Assembly (NCBI RefSeq): GCF_050908995.1 | Contig: NC_135121.1 | Location: forward strand, 17,174,001-17,238,000 | DNA: 64,000 nucleotides | Source of the DNA: Andrena cerasifolii | Taxonomy: Eukaryota > Arthropoda > Insecta > Hymenoptera > Andrenidae | Direction of reading: 5' to 3' | Shown: piece by piece, positions 1 through 10,925 of the stretch | How the letters are laid out: each line of letters opens with the position of its first letter | Numbering within the stretch: the stretch's first letter is position 1 | Translations under genes and position numbers: made by a program | The notes under the pieces: generated by a model | Told to the model about the DNA's origin: nothing | Seen by the model: only the letters and a program-made list of their open reading frames with translations | Database searches by the model: none

Positions 1-112
1 ATGCTATAAATCCCAAAATCACGAAAAATAGACATGCCTCGGTTTATCCCCAATCCTTTATATACTAAAAATATACCTATAAAAGAAAAATGAGAAATAG
101 TAATGAAGGAAA

Positions 113-425
113 TATATAAAACAAATTTTTATGTTAAACGCTTTTACTAAAAATGCACTAAAAACTAAATAATAATTATTTTCTTGCACTACAATTTCGA
201 TGGTGATATGTGACTTGAAATACAATCATACAAACTGTGATTATCCTTTTCCTTTACAATTGATTTGAACAATTCTACAGGATAATCACAGAGTTCTTAT
301 GATCTTATTCAAAATCACATATCACCATCGAAATCGTAGTACAAGAAAATAATTATTATTTAGTTTTTAGTGCTTTTCTAAAGGATATTATTAGTAAAAT
401 CGTTTGACATAAATTTTATATATAT
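113..425. mobile_element. Fold-back (hairpin) element of about 310 bp
   Basis: Arms at about 113-248 and 280-425 are inverted copies: ACTAAAAACTAAATAATAAT, TATTTTCTTG, TTTCGATGGTGATATGTGA and TGTGATTATCC in the left arm recur reversed in the right. The loop is about 30 bp. Identity by eye is about 85%, with a short insertion in the right arm near 380. No coding capacity; a MITE-like hairpin. Confidence 0.8.
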
Positions 426-1978
426 TTTTTTTATTTTCTAGTATTTAATGTCTGTGAATATTTTTATATTTTTTTTGTATTTTATTCTAGTTTCTAGTGT
501 TTGTAGATTTTATATACATTTTTATTTTTCACTTTTTTTTTAAAGAAATTGTGTTCTCATCCAAATTACACACGCCTGGAAAGTTTCAAGACAATTGGAT
601 TAGTGGAATTGGGTGATAATTGAGTTGCCAGATTTGAACCACACACCAAACAAATAAACAAACACCAAACATACAGATGATCGAAGCTAAGTGAAATCAT
701 TTAAAAATGAAAAATGTACAATGACAATGATACCTTTCTGTAATGATTTCTCCCAACTTCCCAATTAAAGATATAGCATTCCAAAGGTACCTATTGCAAG
801 AACCTACCAAAAGTATTGTCAAGAGACCACATTATCGTAGCCCCTATCCAAACATTTTACGCGACGAGTAATAAATTCTCGGATTCGCAAAAGTTCTCTC
901 TTTATTCCATTCATTTCTAATCAACATCGACAAGCAGACAATTCCGAAACCGGGTTTTTCAATTAATTCTGAGACACGTTGACAGGAATACATCGAGGTT
1001 GGTCCTCAAAGAGTCAAAACTCTTCGCGAAGGCTTCAAGAACCGCTCTGCGACAGGGGGGCTCGGCACGATGATGATTTAACGGTTGGTTCGCGTCACGG
1101 TGCAATTAGGTAGCCGCATCTCGAGATCGTTCGGTCAATCGAAGCGAGTCCCTCAACCCTCCTATCTTTCATCTCGAACTCGCATAAGCCAGACGTGTGG
1201 CAGACGCGATTTTCTTCGGTCCTCCTCGCCCCCCCGCCGAGGGTAGATCGTTGGCGTTCCTTCTCAACCGACAGCTCCGTACTGCTGCCCGTCTCCACTC
1301 TGATAGTCTTTAATTAACCGCGATACTTAAACGCGCACCGCTGCCAGCTTTGTCGACTTCGGCAATTAAACGCGTCTGCGGACGGTCACGTTTTGATACA
1401 CGGCGTATCCAGCGTGGCAGGTACTTGTCGAGAGGCATAAGCTGGCGAACGATGCGCTCGAGTATTGTGCATTGAAGAGACGGTGAATAACCCGAGGCTC
1501 TCGGTGCCGTGTAAAATAATATTCTTCAGTGGGCTAGCCATCGAATGTGTTTCCGAACACCCATTGTGCATCCTACTGCACTTACAGTTTTATGTTTACG
1601 ATTGGTACACACCTAGGGCCCTTAAAACGCTAATGACTAAAACGTATATGGAAAACCTCCTGCGCTATGGATTTAGCTGCAAGAGACTGAAGAAGAGACC
1701 TACTGACTTTATATCCTACTGAGTTTTGCGACATTACTTTACCTGTGCAACGCACAGCACTGAGTATATGGTTCTCAATGTACCTTGCAGGGATTTAGTG
1801 ACTAACGTAAGACATATGCTTGTGCTGTGTAAGATGATCGTCATGGGCTGTGCTGGTTTATCCAATAAGCTAAATAAGCACGTGCTTAAAGCATCACGAG
1901 GCAGAGGGGCACCATAGAAATTTTCTGAATTTTAAAATCTAAATTTTGTTGGAAACACTTTCTAGTCAAGGTATCGGA
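426..1978. other. No gene recognised; T-rich then CpG-richer DNA
   Basis: 426-560 is T-rich, and 560-1000 is ordinary AT-rich DNA. About 1000-1420 is GC- and CpG-richer with ORFs on both strands that match no family. 1600-1920 contains sequence distantly repeated at 2660-2900 (see the paired repeat). Nothing else seen. Confidence 0.5.
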
Positions 1979-2900
1979 AATTTCTAACAAGGGAACATCC
2001 CGAACCCGGAAGTTCGAAAAATTCTGAAACTTTGCGAATATGTAGGGAATTTCCTACTGATCACAACGCAATTTTTGTTTGCTGCCCAAATACACTCTAA
2101 GGGGGTGTGATTGACCCCCGAAAATCCGGTTATTTTCCGATTTCGTGTTATAGCTCGTGAACCGTGAAATAATTTTTTTATCAAATGATGGATCCAATTA
2201 AAAGCAGTAACTTTTGTCTTGAAACTTTTTTTCTGTCTCTTACAGTTCACACGTTATAACACAAAATCGGTAAATAGCCGAATGTTCAGGGGTTAATTTC
2301 ACCCCCTTGGAGTGAATTTTGGCAGCAAACAAAAATTGCGTTGTCAGAATGAAATCCCCTATATATTAAAAAAGTTTCAGAATTTTTTGAATTTCTGGGT
2401 TCGGGATCTTCCTTTGTAAGAAATAGTACTTTGCGTTGAGGTGATCCCCCCATATGTTTTAAGTGCTTAGGGCCTCTAAATGTTTTAATTCTGCCCTGCT
2501 CTTGAGGATACTAGCCACTAAATGCGTTCTTCACCACCCATTAGAGGGATGCGCTTATTTGCTCATGTTTCTGCAGACCGCGGGATCTTAACGCATTAAT
2601 ACCCTAAATGTGTACTGAATTCAACCCGGGGCATTTGACTTGTCTGCAAGGCACTTAAGGGTCCTACTGACTTTGCCCGTTATTGGTATTTGCGGCATTA
2701 GTATATCTTTGCAAAGCACAGTAGCTATTGTGTACACAGAGACAGTAAAGTGCGCAGGGATGTGAGCAAATAAGTGCAGCTTTATGATGAGCAGCCAAGC
2801 ACATATTTGGCAATTCGTATTTTTGCGAATATTGCTTTGCACACCACTTGACTGGGTCTTCAGGCAGCGGCTAGGTATGTCTTTGCAAGGCAGAGTACTT
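1697..2900 (+). repeat. Diverged direct repeats flanking family A copy 1
   Basis: About 75 bp from CCTACTGACTTTATATCC (near 1700) aligns to CCTACTGACTTTGCCCG (near 2660) at roughly 70% by eye, including TTTGCG-CATTA and TGCAA-GCACAG. Similarity may continue through GCAGGGAT. A third weaker version (ATGTCTTTGCAAGGCAGAG) is near 2877. This suggests an older repeat split by the fold-back insertion at 1979. Confidence 0.4.
1979..2424. mobile_element. Fold-back element, family A copy 1
   Basis: Ends AAGGGAACATCCCGAACCC and inverted GGGTTCGGGATCTTCCTTTG. The arms share CTGAAACTTT, CAACGCAATTTTTGTTTGCTG, GGGGGTG-GA, TTATTTCCGATTTCGTGTTATA-type and CGTGAACCGT-type blocks, about 190 bp each, around a centre near 2190. 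A second copy lies at 45417-45846 with the same architecture. Minus-strand ORF 1984-2250 is part of the repeat and has no recognised domain. Confidence 0.85.
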
Positions 2901-3838
2901 GCGTCCTCGTGGGCGCGTATTTGCGACGAGCGCTGGAGAGGATCGCTCGGAAAGCGAACTTGAGGGCAAAGAGCAGCTCGTTGCACAGTGACTCACAGAT
3001 GCGTTCGGTGTATGCAACAATTTCATTATCGTGGGTGGAGCAAGTGTAGCAAGGTCGCGGAAGCAATTGACGGTGGCGTGTAGGTACAACCGAGTAGCAG
3101 AGAGCTCTGCGATGCGCATGTCAGGTCAGAATCTGGTATTTAAAGCATGCCCAAGTGTTTCTAATTGCGCGTATGCAATTATATTCCCCCTTTATTCGAA
3201 AGTTACATTCGTCTAATTTACCAATTCCCCGGCGAGAATTTTACAAACATTAAGGGCATTAATTTTGAATTAGTAATGCTCTGGAAAAAGACTAATATTA
3301 CGTTACAAAAAATAACAGCAAGGGTCGGTGAAACAATTTAGTAAAACACTACATAATTCCCATTAAAGACCGTATCAATTATACTTAAACAAATCTGACT
3401 CACTGTACGTGATGTTACATACCTAAGAAACCTTAGAAAACCTAAACATGCACATTAAAATGTTTCAATTTAATATTTACGGGTAACTGAACTGTTTCGA
3501 ATAATGATCCACATTAACTCCCCTTGTTTACGTATTTTGTCAGTCCACCAATTCCTCGCGTTTAATTTCACCCCACAAAGTAACAGCAAAATTCCAAACT
3601 TCCACATTCCAAAATTGCAACAGCAATTTCTTTAAAATAGAATTTCAATCCAGCACAGCAGCTTCTGACTTGGTAAACACCACAGTGCATCAGCCAACGC
3701 ACGTAGGGTTACACACAAACATGAAGTTTCAACTTAAACCTATGCCCCTGAAAATTAATCGTGGCTTGAAGCTTTCCTTCTGTAAAAAAAAGCACCCTAC
3801 ACGCCGTTCTTTGAATGAATAAGTGTCGTAAACGAGTA
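2425..3838. other. No gene recognised
   Basis: Mixed composition. 2900-3100 is GC-richer with overlapping short ORFs on both strands, no domain. 3200-3830 is AT-rich and featureless. Confidence 0.45.
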
Positions 3839-4156
3839 CTCACGTGTGTAGGAGCCGATTGCTGCACGATGCACCGCGAGTTGTCGGGTGGGATCAGCGG
3901 CGATTAATCTTGGAGGGAGTTTAAAAGTCACACCGCTCACCTGGCTGAGAAGAGGTGTACCGACGAGAGGCAATTCGCAGGTGATCCCTCGCGGCTCGTC
4001 CTTACGTGAAGAGAACCGATGTAGCACTGACAGTTCCGCCATCCCTCTCTCCTCGTTCGCACGAATTCCCACTCTGCTTGGTCCTACGGTTCCCTCCCTC
4101 CGTCCTCCTCCCACCAACGTTGCTGTGGTTCAGGTTGACGAGAACCGACGGTGCAG
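3839..4156 (+). other. GC-rich block ending in a consensus splice donor; possible noncoding exon
   Basis: A 318-bp GC-richer block that ends CAG|GTAAGG at 4154-4159, a near-perfect insect donor. ORFs on both strands (3797-4117 minus, 3888-4160 plus) match no protein family. It may be a 5' noncoding exon of a transcript reading rightward, possibly a distal neurexin promoter or an lncRNA, or chance. No promoter motif was fixed. Confidence 0.25.
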
Positions 4157-4423
4157 GTAAGGTCGCCTGTCAAACCGAATCAAAACAGAAAATTGCAATC
4201 AACATCGGTGTGGAAAATTTACGTCACGTCTGTTTTAATATTACCTGCCAATGTTCTCCGCGTTCCTAGTAAAACGCTTGCTACCCCCTGCCACTTATTC
4301 GCGACGCACATCATCGATAAGTTTTTATATTACAACGATAGAAGAAACGAGGTCCTATTGAGTAATAAAGACGGTTAATAATAATAATAATATATGTAGC
4401 TTAGAATGTGGCTTCGCTAATGA

Positions 4424-5089
4424 CAGAGTTGGGCATTGACTAAATAAAATATTATTTAAATAATCGATCAAATAAAAATTACTTTAACTTTGGATTATTT
4501 GACGAATAAAGTTAATTTTAACTAACGAGGAAAGTATACCAGGTGTCCGCATCCGATTGCTTTGATCTTTGGATATGTTTTAGATTACCGAAAAATAAGA
4601 TGTACGGTTTTTTTATAGCGTCCCGTTTTCAGATTTAGGGGTTGAAATCACCCCTCAAAGTTATAAGATTTCCAGGTGTTCGTCTCCGATTGCTTTGGTT
4701 TTTGGATATGTTTTAGAGGGCCGAGAATTAAGAAACAGGTGTCTTTTATTTTGGTCTGATTGCATGTCCAGGGGGTGAAACCACCCCTCAAGTTTCATGA
4801 GAACAGGTGGTGCCCACCTCCGATTGCTTTGGTTTTTGGCCAAAGCAATCGGAGACGAACAGCTAAAAATCTTATAACATCGAGGGGTGGTTCCATACAT
4901 CCCCTAAACATGCAAATAGGGCAAAATAAATACACCTGTTTCTTATTTTACTGTCCTCTAAAACGTATCCAAAAATCAAAGCGATCGGAGGCGGTCGCCT
5001 GGGATTTTATTCGACACATGACGAATCATTTTTTAACTTTTATTCGTTATTCGAAAATTTTACTTAAATCAAAATTTTGCGCATCTCTG
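4424..5089. mobile_element. Composite repeat with nested tandem and inverted units
   Basis: Ends CAGAGTTGGGCA (4424) and, reversed, CAGAGATGCGCAAAATTTT (to 5089). Inside, a unit of about 125 bp built on TCCGATTGCTTTG, GGATATGTTTTAGA and a GGGGTGG or AACCACCCCTCAA motif occurs in tandem from 4545 to about 4830 and inverted from about 4840 to 5000. The units meet at a perfect palindrome, CCAAAGCAATCGGAG, near 4840. The left 100 bp recurs at 25645-25740. ORFs 4661-4900 and 4760-5101 are readings of the repeat. Confidence 0.75.
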
Positions 5090-8000
5090 GTACGTGGTTA
5101 ACTGCTGCTGGATAGACGGCTAAGAAGAATTCGCATTTACATGGGAAGCAATGAGCCTCGGAGCGACTGCAATACAATCTATCTCAAGTTTAATATTGTA
5201 TCCTAAAAATATTGATATTTGAATATGCGTACCTATTTTTTTTTTAATTTATTGGGTTAGCGAGTTTCATGAAAAATTTTAATCCAGATTTACAAGCGAA
5301 TCACACCGAACTGTGGCAGAAGAATTTGAAAGAAATTTCGTGGGCAGGCAGACAGCTAAGACAATGCAGAGGAATCACTTCACAATAAGTAATTGAAATT
5401 ATTTCACCCATCAGTCTTATTTTAATCGCAGTGGAAGATCTACAGTCTTGTTTGTTTAAAATTGCGCGTCCACCTCAAGCCACAATGTTGCAAGTTAATG
5501 GCGATTAATGGTCGTGCCCTAGAAGTAATTTATAGTTGACGGAATAGGTTCGAAATTGAAGTCTCGAGAGCGGCTTTAGGTCCAACAACGATTTACGACA
5601 CGAGTCACACGTCCATCCCTATAAGGCTTCGTCTAGGCAGCCGAGTGGAAGAGACGGACAGGTTGCACGTCGAAATGATCGATTGCGAATCTCTGCAAAG
5701 GATCGACCGTGTAACGAGCTCATATGCGACCTGCCCCCTTCTAACTTACAAATAGCTGTATCCTTAAACTGCACAGCGCTTTGAAAAAGGAAAGCTAAAG
5801 GAACCGAGGAGGATGCGCCGGAGTCCGGGTATCGCGGAAAGAAGACTATAAATGGCCACGCCAAAACCGTTTCGAGATCGTTTACGCTTCCTTTTTTCTC
5901 CGCAATAGGTATCTGCTCGGGGAATGATTTATCGACTATACATTACCGTCTTATTTACACGGAGGCATGCATTTCCGTTTTATTTACTCGAAATAACTGT
6001 AAAGTATGTGGTTGCATGAATACGTAGAGCAGAAGATTAATTATTATTTATAACTGAGCAGCGTGATCTGGTAAGGAGAAAGTTTAATCTGAGTTTTTAG
6101 CACGAACTGTGATTTGCTGTTTGTTGTTAACAGATTGATAAAAAATTCAAATGAAAATGAAATATATAAAGGTAGCTTAGAAATGGTCAAATTATTAACG
6201 ATACCGAAAGCTTCACGAAGCTGAAGGGAATGAATGGAGCGACGAGGAACGTGGGAGACGGCTGAAATAATTAGCACTTCAATATGTCGTTCAATTCTAT
6301 ATCTTCGCTTTTATTATAGAATGGTTAATTTCGATACCCTCATTAGGTATTCTCGCGAGGAGGCAGGAATTAAAGCAGACACGTCGGCCCTGCCTAAATA
6401 CGGGCCGTCGAATCTTTTGTTATTATGAGCCGTGATTCATGCCAGTGAGATTTTCACTCGTTCATTCTTTACTCGGCCATTGTGCCACGGTCAGTTAGAA
6501 AGGCACACGTCGGCTTAGGATCGGTAGGCGATCCCGCTTTAATTGGCAAAACGCCGTTGAGTATTCAAGCAGCCAGAGGCGTTAATGATTCCGAGCCTCA
6601 TCCAGTTTCCGTTAAATATGCAGAGGGGGAACGCATTCAAAGGGAATTCGCGAGATCCACCCTCTTCTGCGAACTCAGAAAGTGATCGTAAAAAACCGAA
6701 AAGTGTGTTATCGCTACTGTACTATACTCTGTTCAATGGGAATTTCTGTAATAATTTGTAAGAGCATAAATACCTATAGTATTCAACCGAGCATCACAAT
6801 TTTTATTTCAGGGAAATAAGGAAATTATTTTAAGTGCTATAGGCGTTGAGGAAATATCAGATCGTTAGATGAAGTTCAGGGTTTATTTTTTAGAAAGTAG
6901 TATGAAGAATTGAAAATCCAGGACCTTGGAGCAAGAGGAGTCCATATTTACAGACTTCGAGTAAATTAGAAATAACTGTTTATCGAATTATTGCTTTGAC
7001 TTAACTTTGAAAAGAGAACACTAATTGAAGAATATATATTTTCGCACACTAAGTAGTAGTGATTGAGTTGACAAGTTTGTATTTCTACTTTATTCAAAAA
7101 AATATTCTGTAATAAAAATATTAATCTTTCTGTTTTTATATATTTGCAATAAATCGCTCATTTTTTATCGGATTTGCATCGAACGTGCACCAAACGATGT
7201 AGAATTTTTGTTCACGCATATTACACGTGATAACTCAAAAACTGTCAAAACTGGAGCTGCACCCCACTCGCTGCAAGATCCTCTATTATTATTGACGCTA
7301 ATTTGAAATTCTGAATGAATTCAATTTGCTGGAAGTCTGATTAATAATAGTGGTGATATGCATAGACATTAGTATGGAAATAACAGGAGGACAGTGGTAA
7401 AAGAACGAGGCGTTTGATAAGAAAAAAAAGGATATGACATTCACTTGTCTCGATGTCGTTTTAATATTCAGCCATAATATTCATCAGGTGACTAAGCATA
7501 CGAGTCATCGAGCAGCTTCCAATTCTAATTCGCTTTACGTACACCCACCCTTTGCGCTGTCTGACAGTCAATGTCGGAGACAATCATTACCTTTGATTGC
7601 TAATTGTTGGCGTTGAATCGGTGGGCATAATGTCTTCCCTTCCCTCAGACTCGCATTTGAAACACTTGCATAATAACAAGCACTGTTCGATTCTTGCGTA
7701 GGATGTAAAAGCAAGAGTTCAAGGCTCAATTTGTATAAAAGATATTTAGTGGACATAGTTGAAGTAATTAATCTTGTCATCGTTAACGTCAGTGGCTTGT
7801 TTCTCTCTCCAGCAACGAGAATAATACATGCAGAGTAATAGAAGAAATTCATTGTTTCGGAATTCAGTTATCACAGAAGTTATTATAATTCATTTATGTA
7901 TACTAAAACAATCATTTTCTACGATAAAGTTAGGTTGCGCTATTTTTTTCTTTTTCTTTCGGTCTTATTCCTATTTCTGTATTGAGCAAAAAAACGCTTA

Positions 8001-10193
8001 ATAATAATAATACTAATATCTGAATTCCGAAACATTGAATTCAGAAAATAAACATATTGCCAAAATCCCGCAAAAAATTATAGACTACCTAGAGTAGAAA
8101 CCTAAACTAAGAAAGTCAGAATCACAGAAAATCGTTTCCCTAAAAAATTCCACAGCTTCAAACCACTAAGGTACATCTCCACGCACCACTACCTTATCAA
8201 GCCTCCGCCTGCACATCAGTTTCTAAAAAATCTTAGAGCATCATAAAAGTATATGTACATTTTTTTAAGAAAGAGGAGAATGTACTTCAAGAAATAGAAA
8301 TCCTTAACGTCAAACGTGGCGCGCATATGCAGCCTCGACAAATTGGTTGCACTTTCGCCGTCACATTAATAGGGTCAAGCGAAGAAACAGGAGCAGGATA
8401 ATGGTCCCCATAAGGGGGGCCAATTACGATTTCCTTTCGTTCGCGCGCGGAATCATCGCGATAGCCATAGGTGCGCAGCGAGCCCAGCCGGGCGTAATTT
8501 TAATTAGCGCCCGGTAAGGTGCTCGCCGGCTGGAAGAACGGAGGCGCTTGTAACACGAGGCAGCCTATGAATCAGGAAACCGGAGGTTTCTGTTCAGGAC
8601 GTGCTCGAGATAATCTCCCTTTCCTTCGGTAAAATAAGCCACTTTCCTTGCGCCTGTCCACCCACGCCGTTGGAGGGATTACGGTTTCTTTAATCCGCCC
8701 TCAGGCATCTGTTACTGTCGTGTAATAATTTCATAAAGCCCGACGACGCTGGGAAATTGTCAGCCCAGTGGAAATATTCCCGTGAATAAACGTAGCACGA
8801 TCCGTTCCCGGTTTTCGCGTCTACTGTCACAAGTTCTGACGCAATGTTATTTAAATGGAGTGACAGATCCAGAGAGATCCGTAAATAAATGTGGCCGTTT
8901 GTGTTTGTACAGAGGAAGCAGTGAATTCAAATACGTCGATGGGTGTGCCTGCAGAGTACTGACATAGGTGTCCAAGGATTTGGGAAGTGGTTCATTTGTA
9001 TAATATTGTGGGATCAGGAAACCTCATAAGAGGGAGCTCGGAGTAAGAAACCTCGGGGGAGGCTTTGGCGACATTGGTAAGGCGCCTGACCAGTAGCGAA
9101 GAGGACTCGAAGATCGTTCGAGTTCCATCGCCCGAGGTTCCTTTTTTCCGTGGCTCCCAAACGTATAGGAATTATTAAATCTATTCGTACAGTTTGTGTT
9201 AGGAGTTAATTTCTGAATTGTCTCATTGCAGCAGTTTGCGGATTTATATACACACTCGTATGATCTTGAACCACTCTCTTTAATGCTAGAAAAGCTGTGT
9301 CCCATGTATACATGTATATTTCTCTTAAAGTCCATTGACATCCACAAGTTTGCTCCTCTTAAGCCACTTAATCCATAAAATCTCGTTTAAAAACATCAAT
9401 TACTTCCTTCACACACCCTGTCCACTAAATACTCAAACTGTCTTGGCGAAATGTCCCTTTCCACAGGATCCTCTGAAACGCAAACTTAAAACACTCATTT
9501 CACTGTAATCCCATTCTCGCTTCAAGATTAACATCTTTTACTGTACGTTACGCCAATAAACCCCTAATTCTCCTACAAATTTCTTAATCCTGAACTTTGG
9601 ATAGCAATCAGTAAAATAATCGTTAGAAGGCTTGAAGCAAATGAAATGCCCATTATCGCCAAATGATCAGCGATCCCCTTTCATCAACATTGTCTATGGT
9701 TTAGCAGAAAGTAAAGGGGGCTTGAAATAAAGCGAAACTAACCCACCGTCGGATATACTGTATCCAGGCAGGAACATCTCCGTACGAGGAAGAAAGGGCT
9801 CTAAGCGCACGTGGTAGAGAGCCGTTAATTAAAGGGGATCGAATTAATGCTCCTGTGGTAAGAGCTTACGGTACTCGAAGTCTCTATTTAGGAGGAATCG
9901 AGAGCCTGCACCTGCAGTATTCGCGGTTCCTCGCACGTGAATACGCATAAGGGTGTATTTTCGTCATGCAGATCGTGCTACGAGAACACTTGGATCTCTG
10001 CAGACCAAAAGTTCACTGTCATTCCTGCATCGACGTTTCCTTGACATATATTTTAGTTTATACCGTGGAAGGGACATTGAGATTTGTGAGATGGTCGATC
10101 TTGAGAATTCAGGAATTGGGGCATCACTGGAGGATGTTAGTTGATTTTTTGCTAGGGGATGCTTTGGTTGTAACAGTGATACAAATTGAACAT
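5090..10193. other. No gene recognised
   Basis: Mostly unique-looking AT-rich DNA with a GC-richer block at 8300-8760, an A/T-rich stretch at 7900-8280 including an (ATA)n run near 8000, and a T-run near 5228. ORFs (for example 7568-7852 minus, 9024-9347 minus) show no domain and no codon pattern typical of a gene. Confidence 0.45.
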
Positions 10194-10925
10194 TAAGGGG
10201 CTGTTCCGGTCTAGGGCCCATACAAATAGGTGGTTTTTAGGAATTAATTAAAGGAAAACTACTACATATATTTTAATGGGACTTTTTGCATTACATTAAG
10301 GGTGTGTTAAACTATAGAAATAAATTTTTTGTTGAACAATTAATCATTGCAGCCGCTACTGGGGAGTCGTTATAGTCGAGACGTCAAAAAATTCATCCAA
10401 AACCGTGGAACCTGTAGCACCTAAACAATTGGTCTGAAATAAAAAACATTGCCAGATTATTAAAGGGCATGAAACTCGTTCGTGGACTGACCAGTAAAAC
10501 TGACAAAGAATGACATTTTTTGAGAAAATAACGGCAATTGAATTTTGAAATCACTTCTCCCCTATATTTTTCGTCCTTTCAATGCCTTTAAAAATTACAA
10601 ATTTTCAATTTTTTAAATTTTACTGGTGTGTCGACGAGCCAGAAGTATATTCTTCGAAATAAAAAATTTTCAGTCGAATCGGATAATAACTTTTTGACAT
10701 ACAGGTTCCACCGATTTTAAGAACACTGATTCGAGAAAAATGCGTTTAAAGTTTCACGCGAGCGCCGAGTGGTCGGATGTTATCCGTTTGCCGCTACTCA
10801 AATGCCTATAATTTCGGGAACTTTACGAATTTCAAAAAATTCTTTTAAACACGTATTCTTAAAAGCTTGAACATTCTAAAAATGAAATTAAAACGAAATC
10901 GATACATAGGCCGGAACCTCTCCTT
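10194..10925. mobile_element. Candidate TIR element of about 730 bp
   Basis: Left end TAAGGGGCTGTTCCGGTCTA and, reversed, right end TAAGGAGAGGTTCCGGCCTA agree at about 16 of 20 positions. The interior is AT-rich, with phrases typical of short degenerate non-autonomous elements but no transposase. No clear target duplication. Confidence 0.5.
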
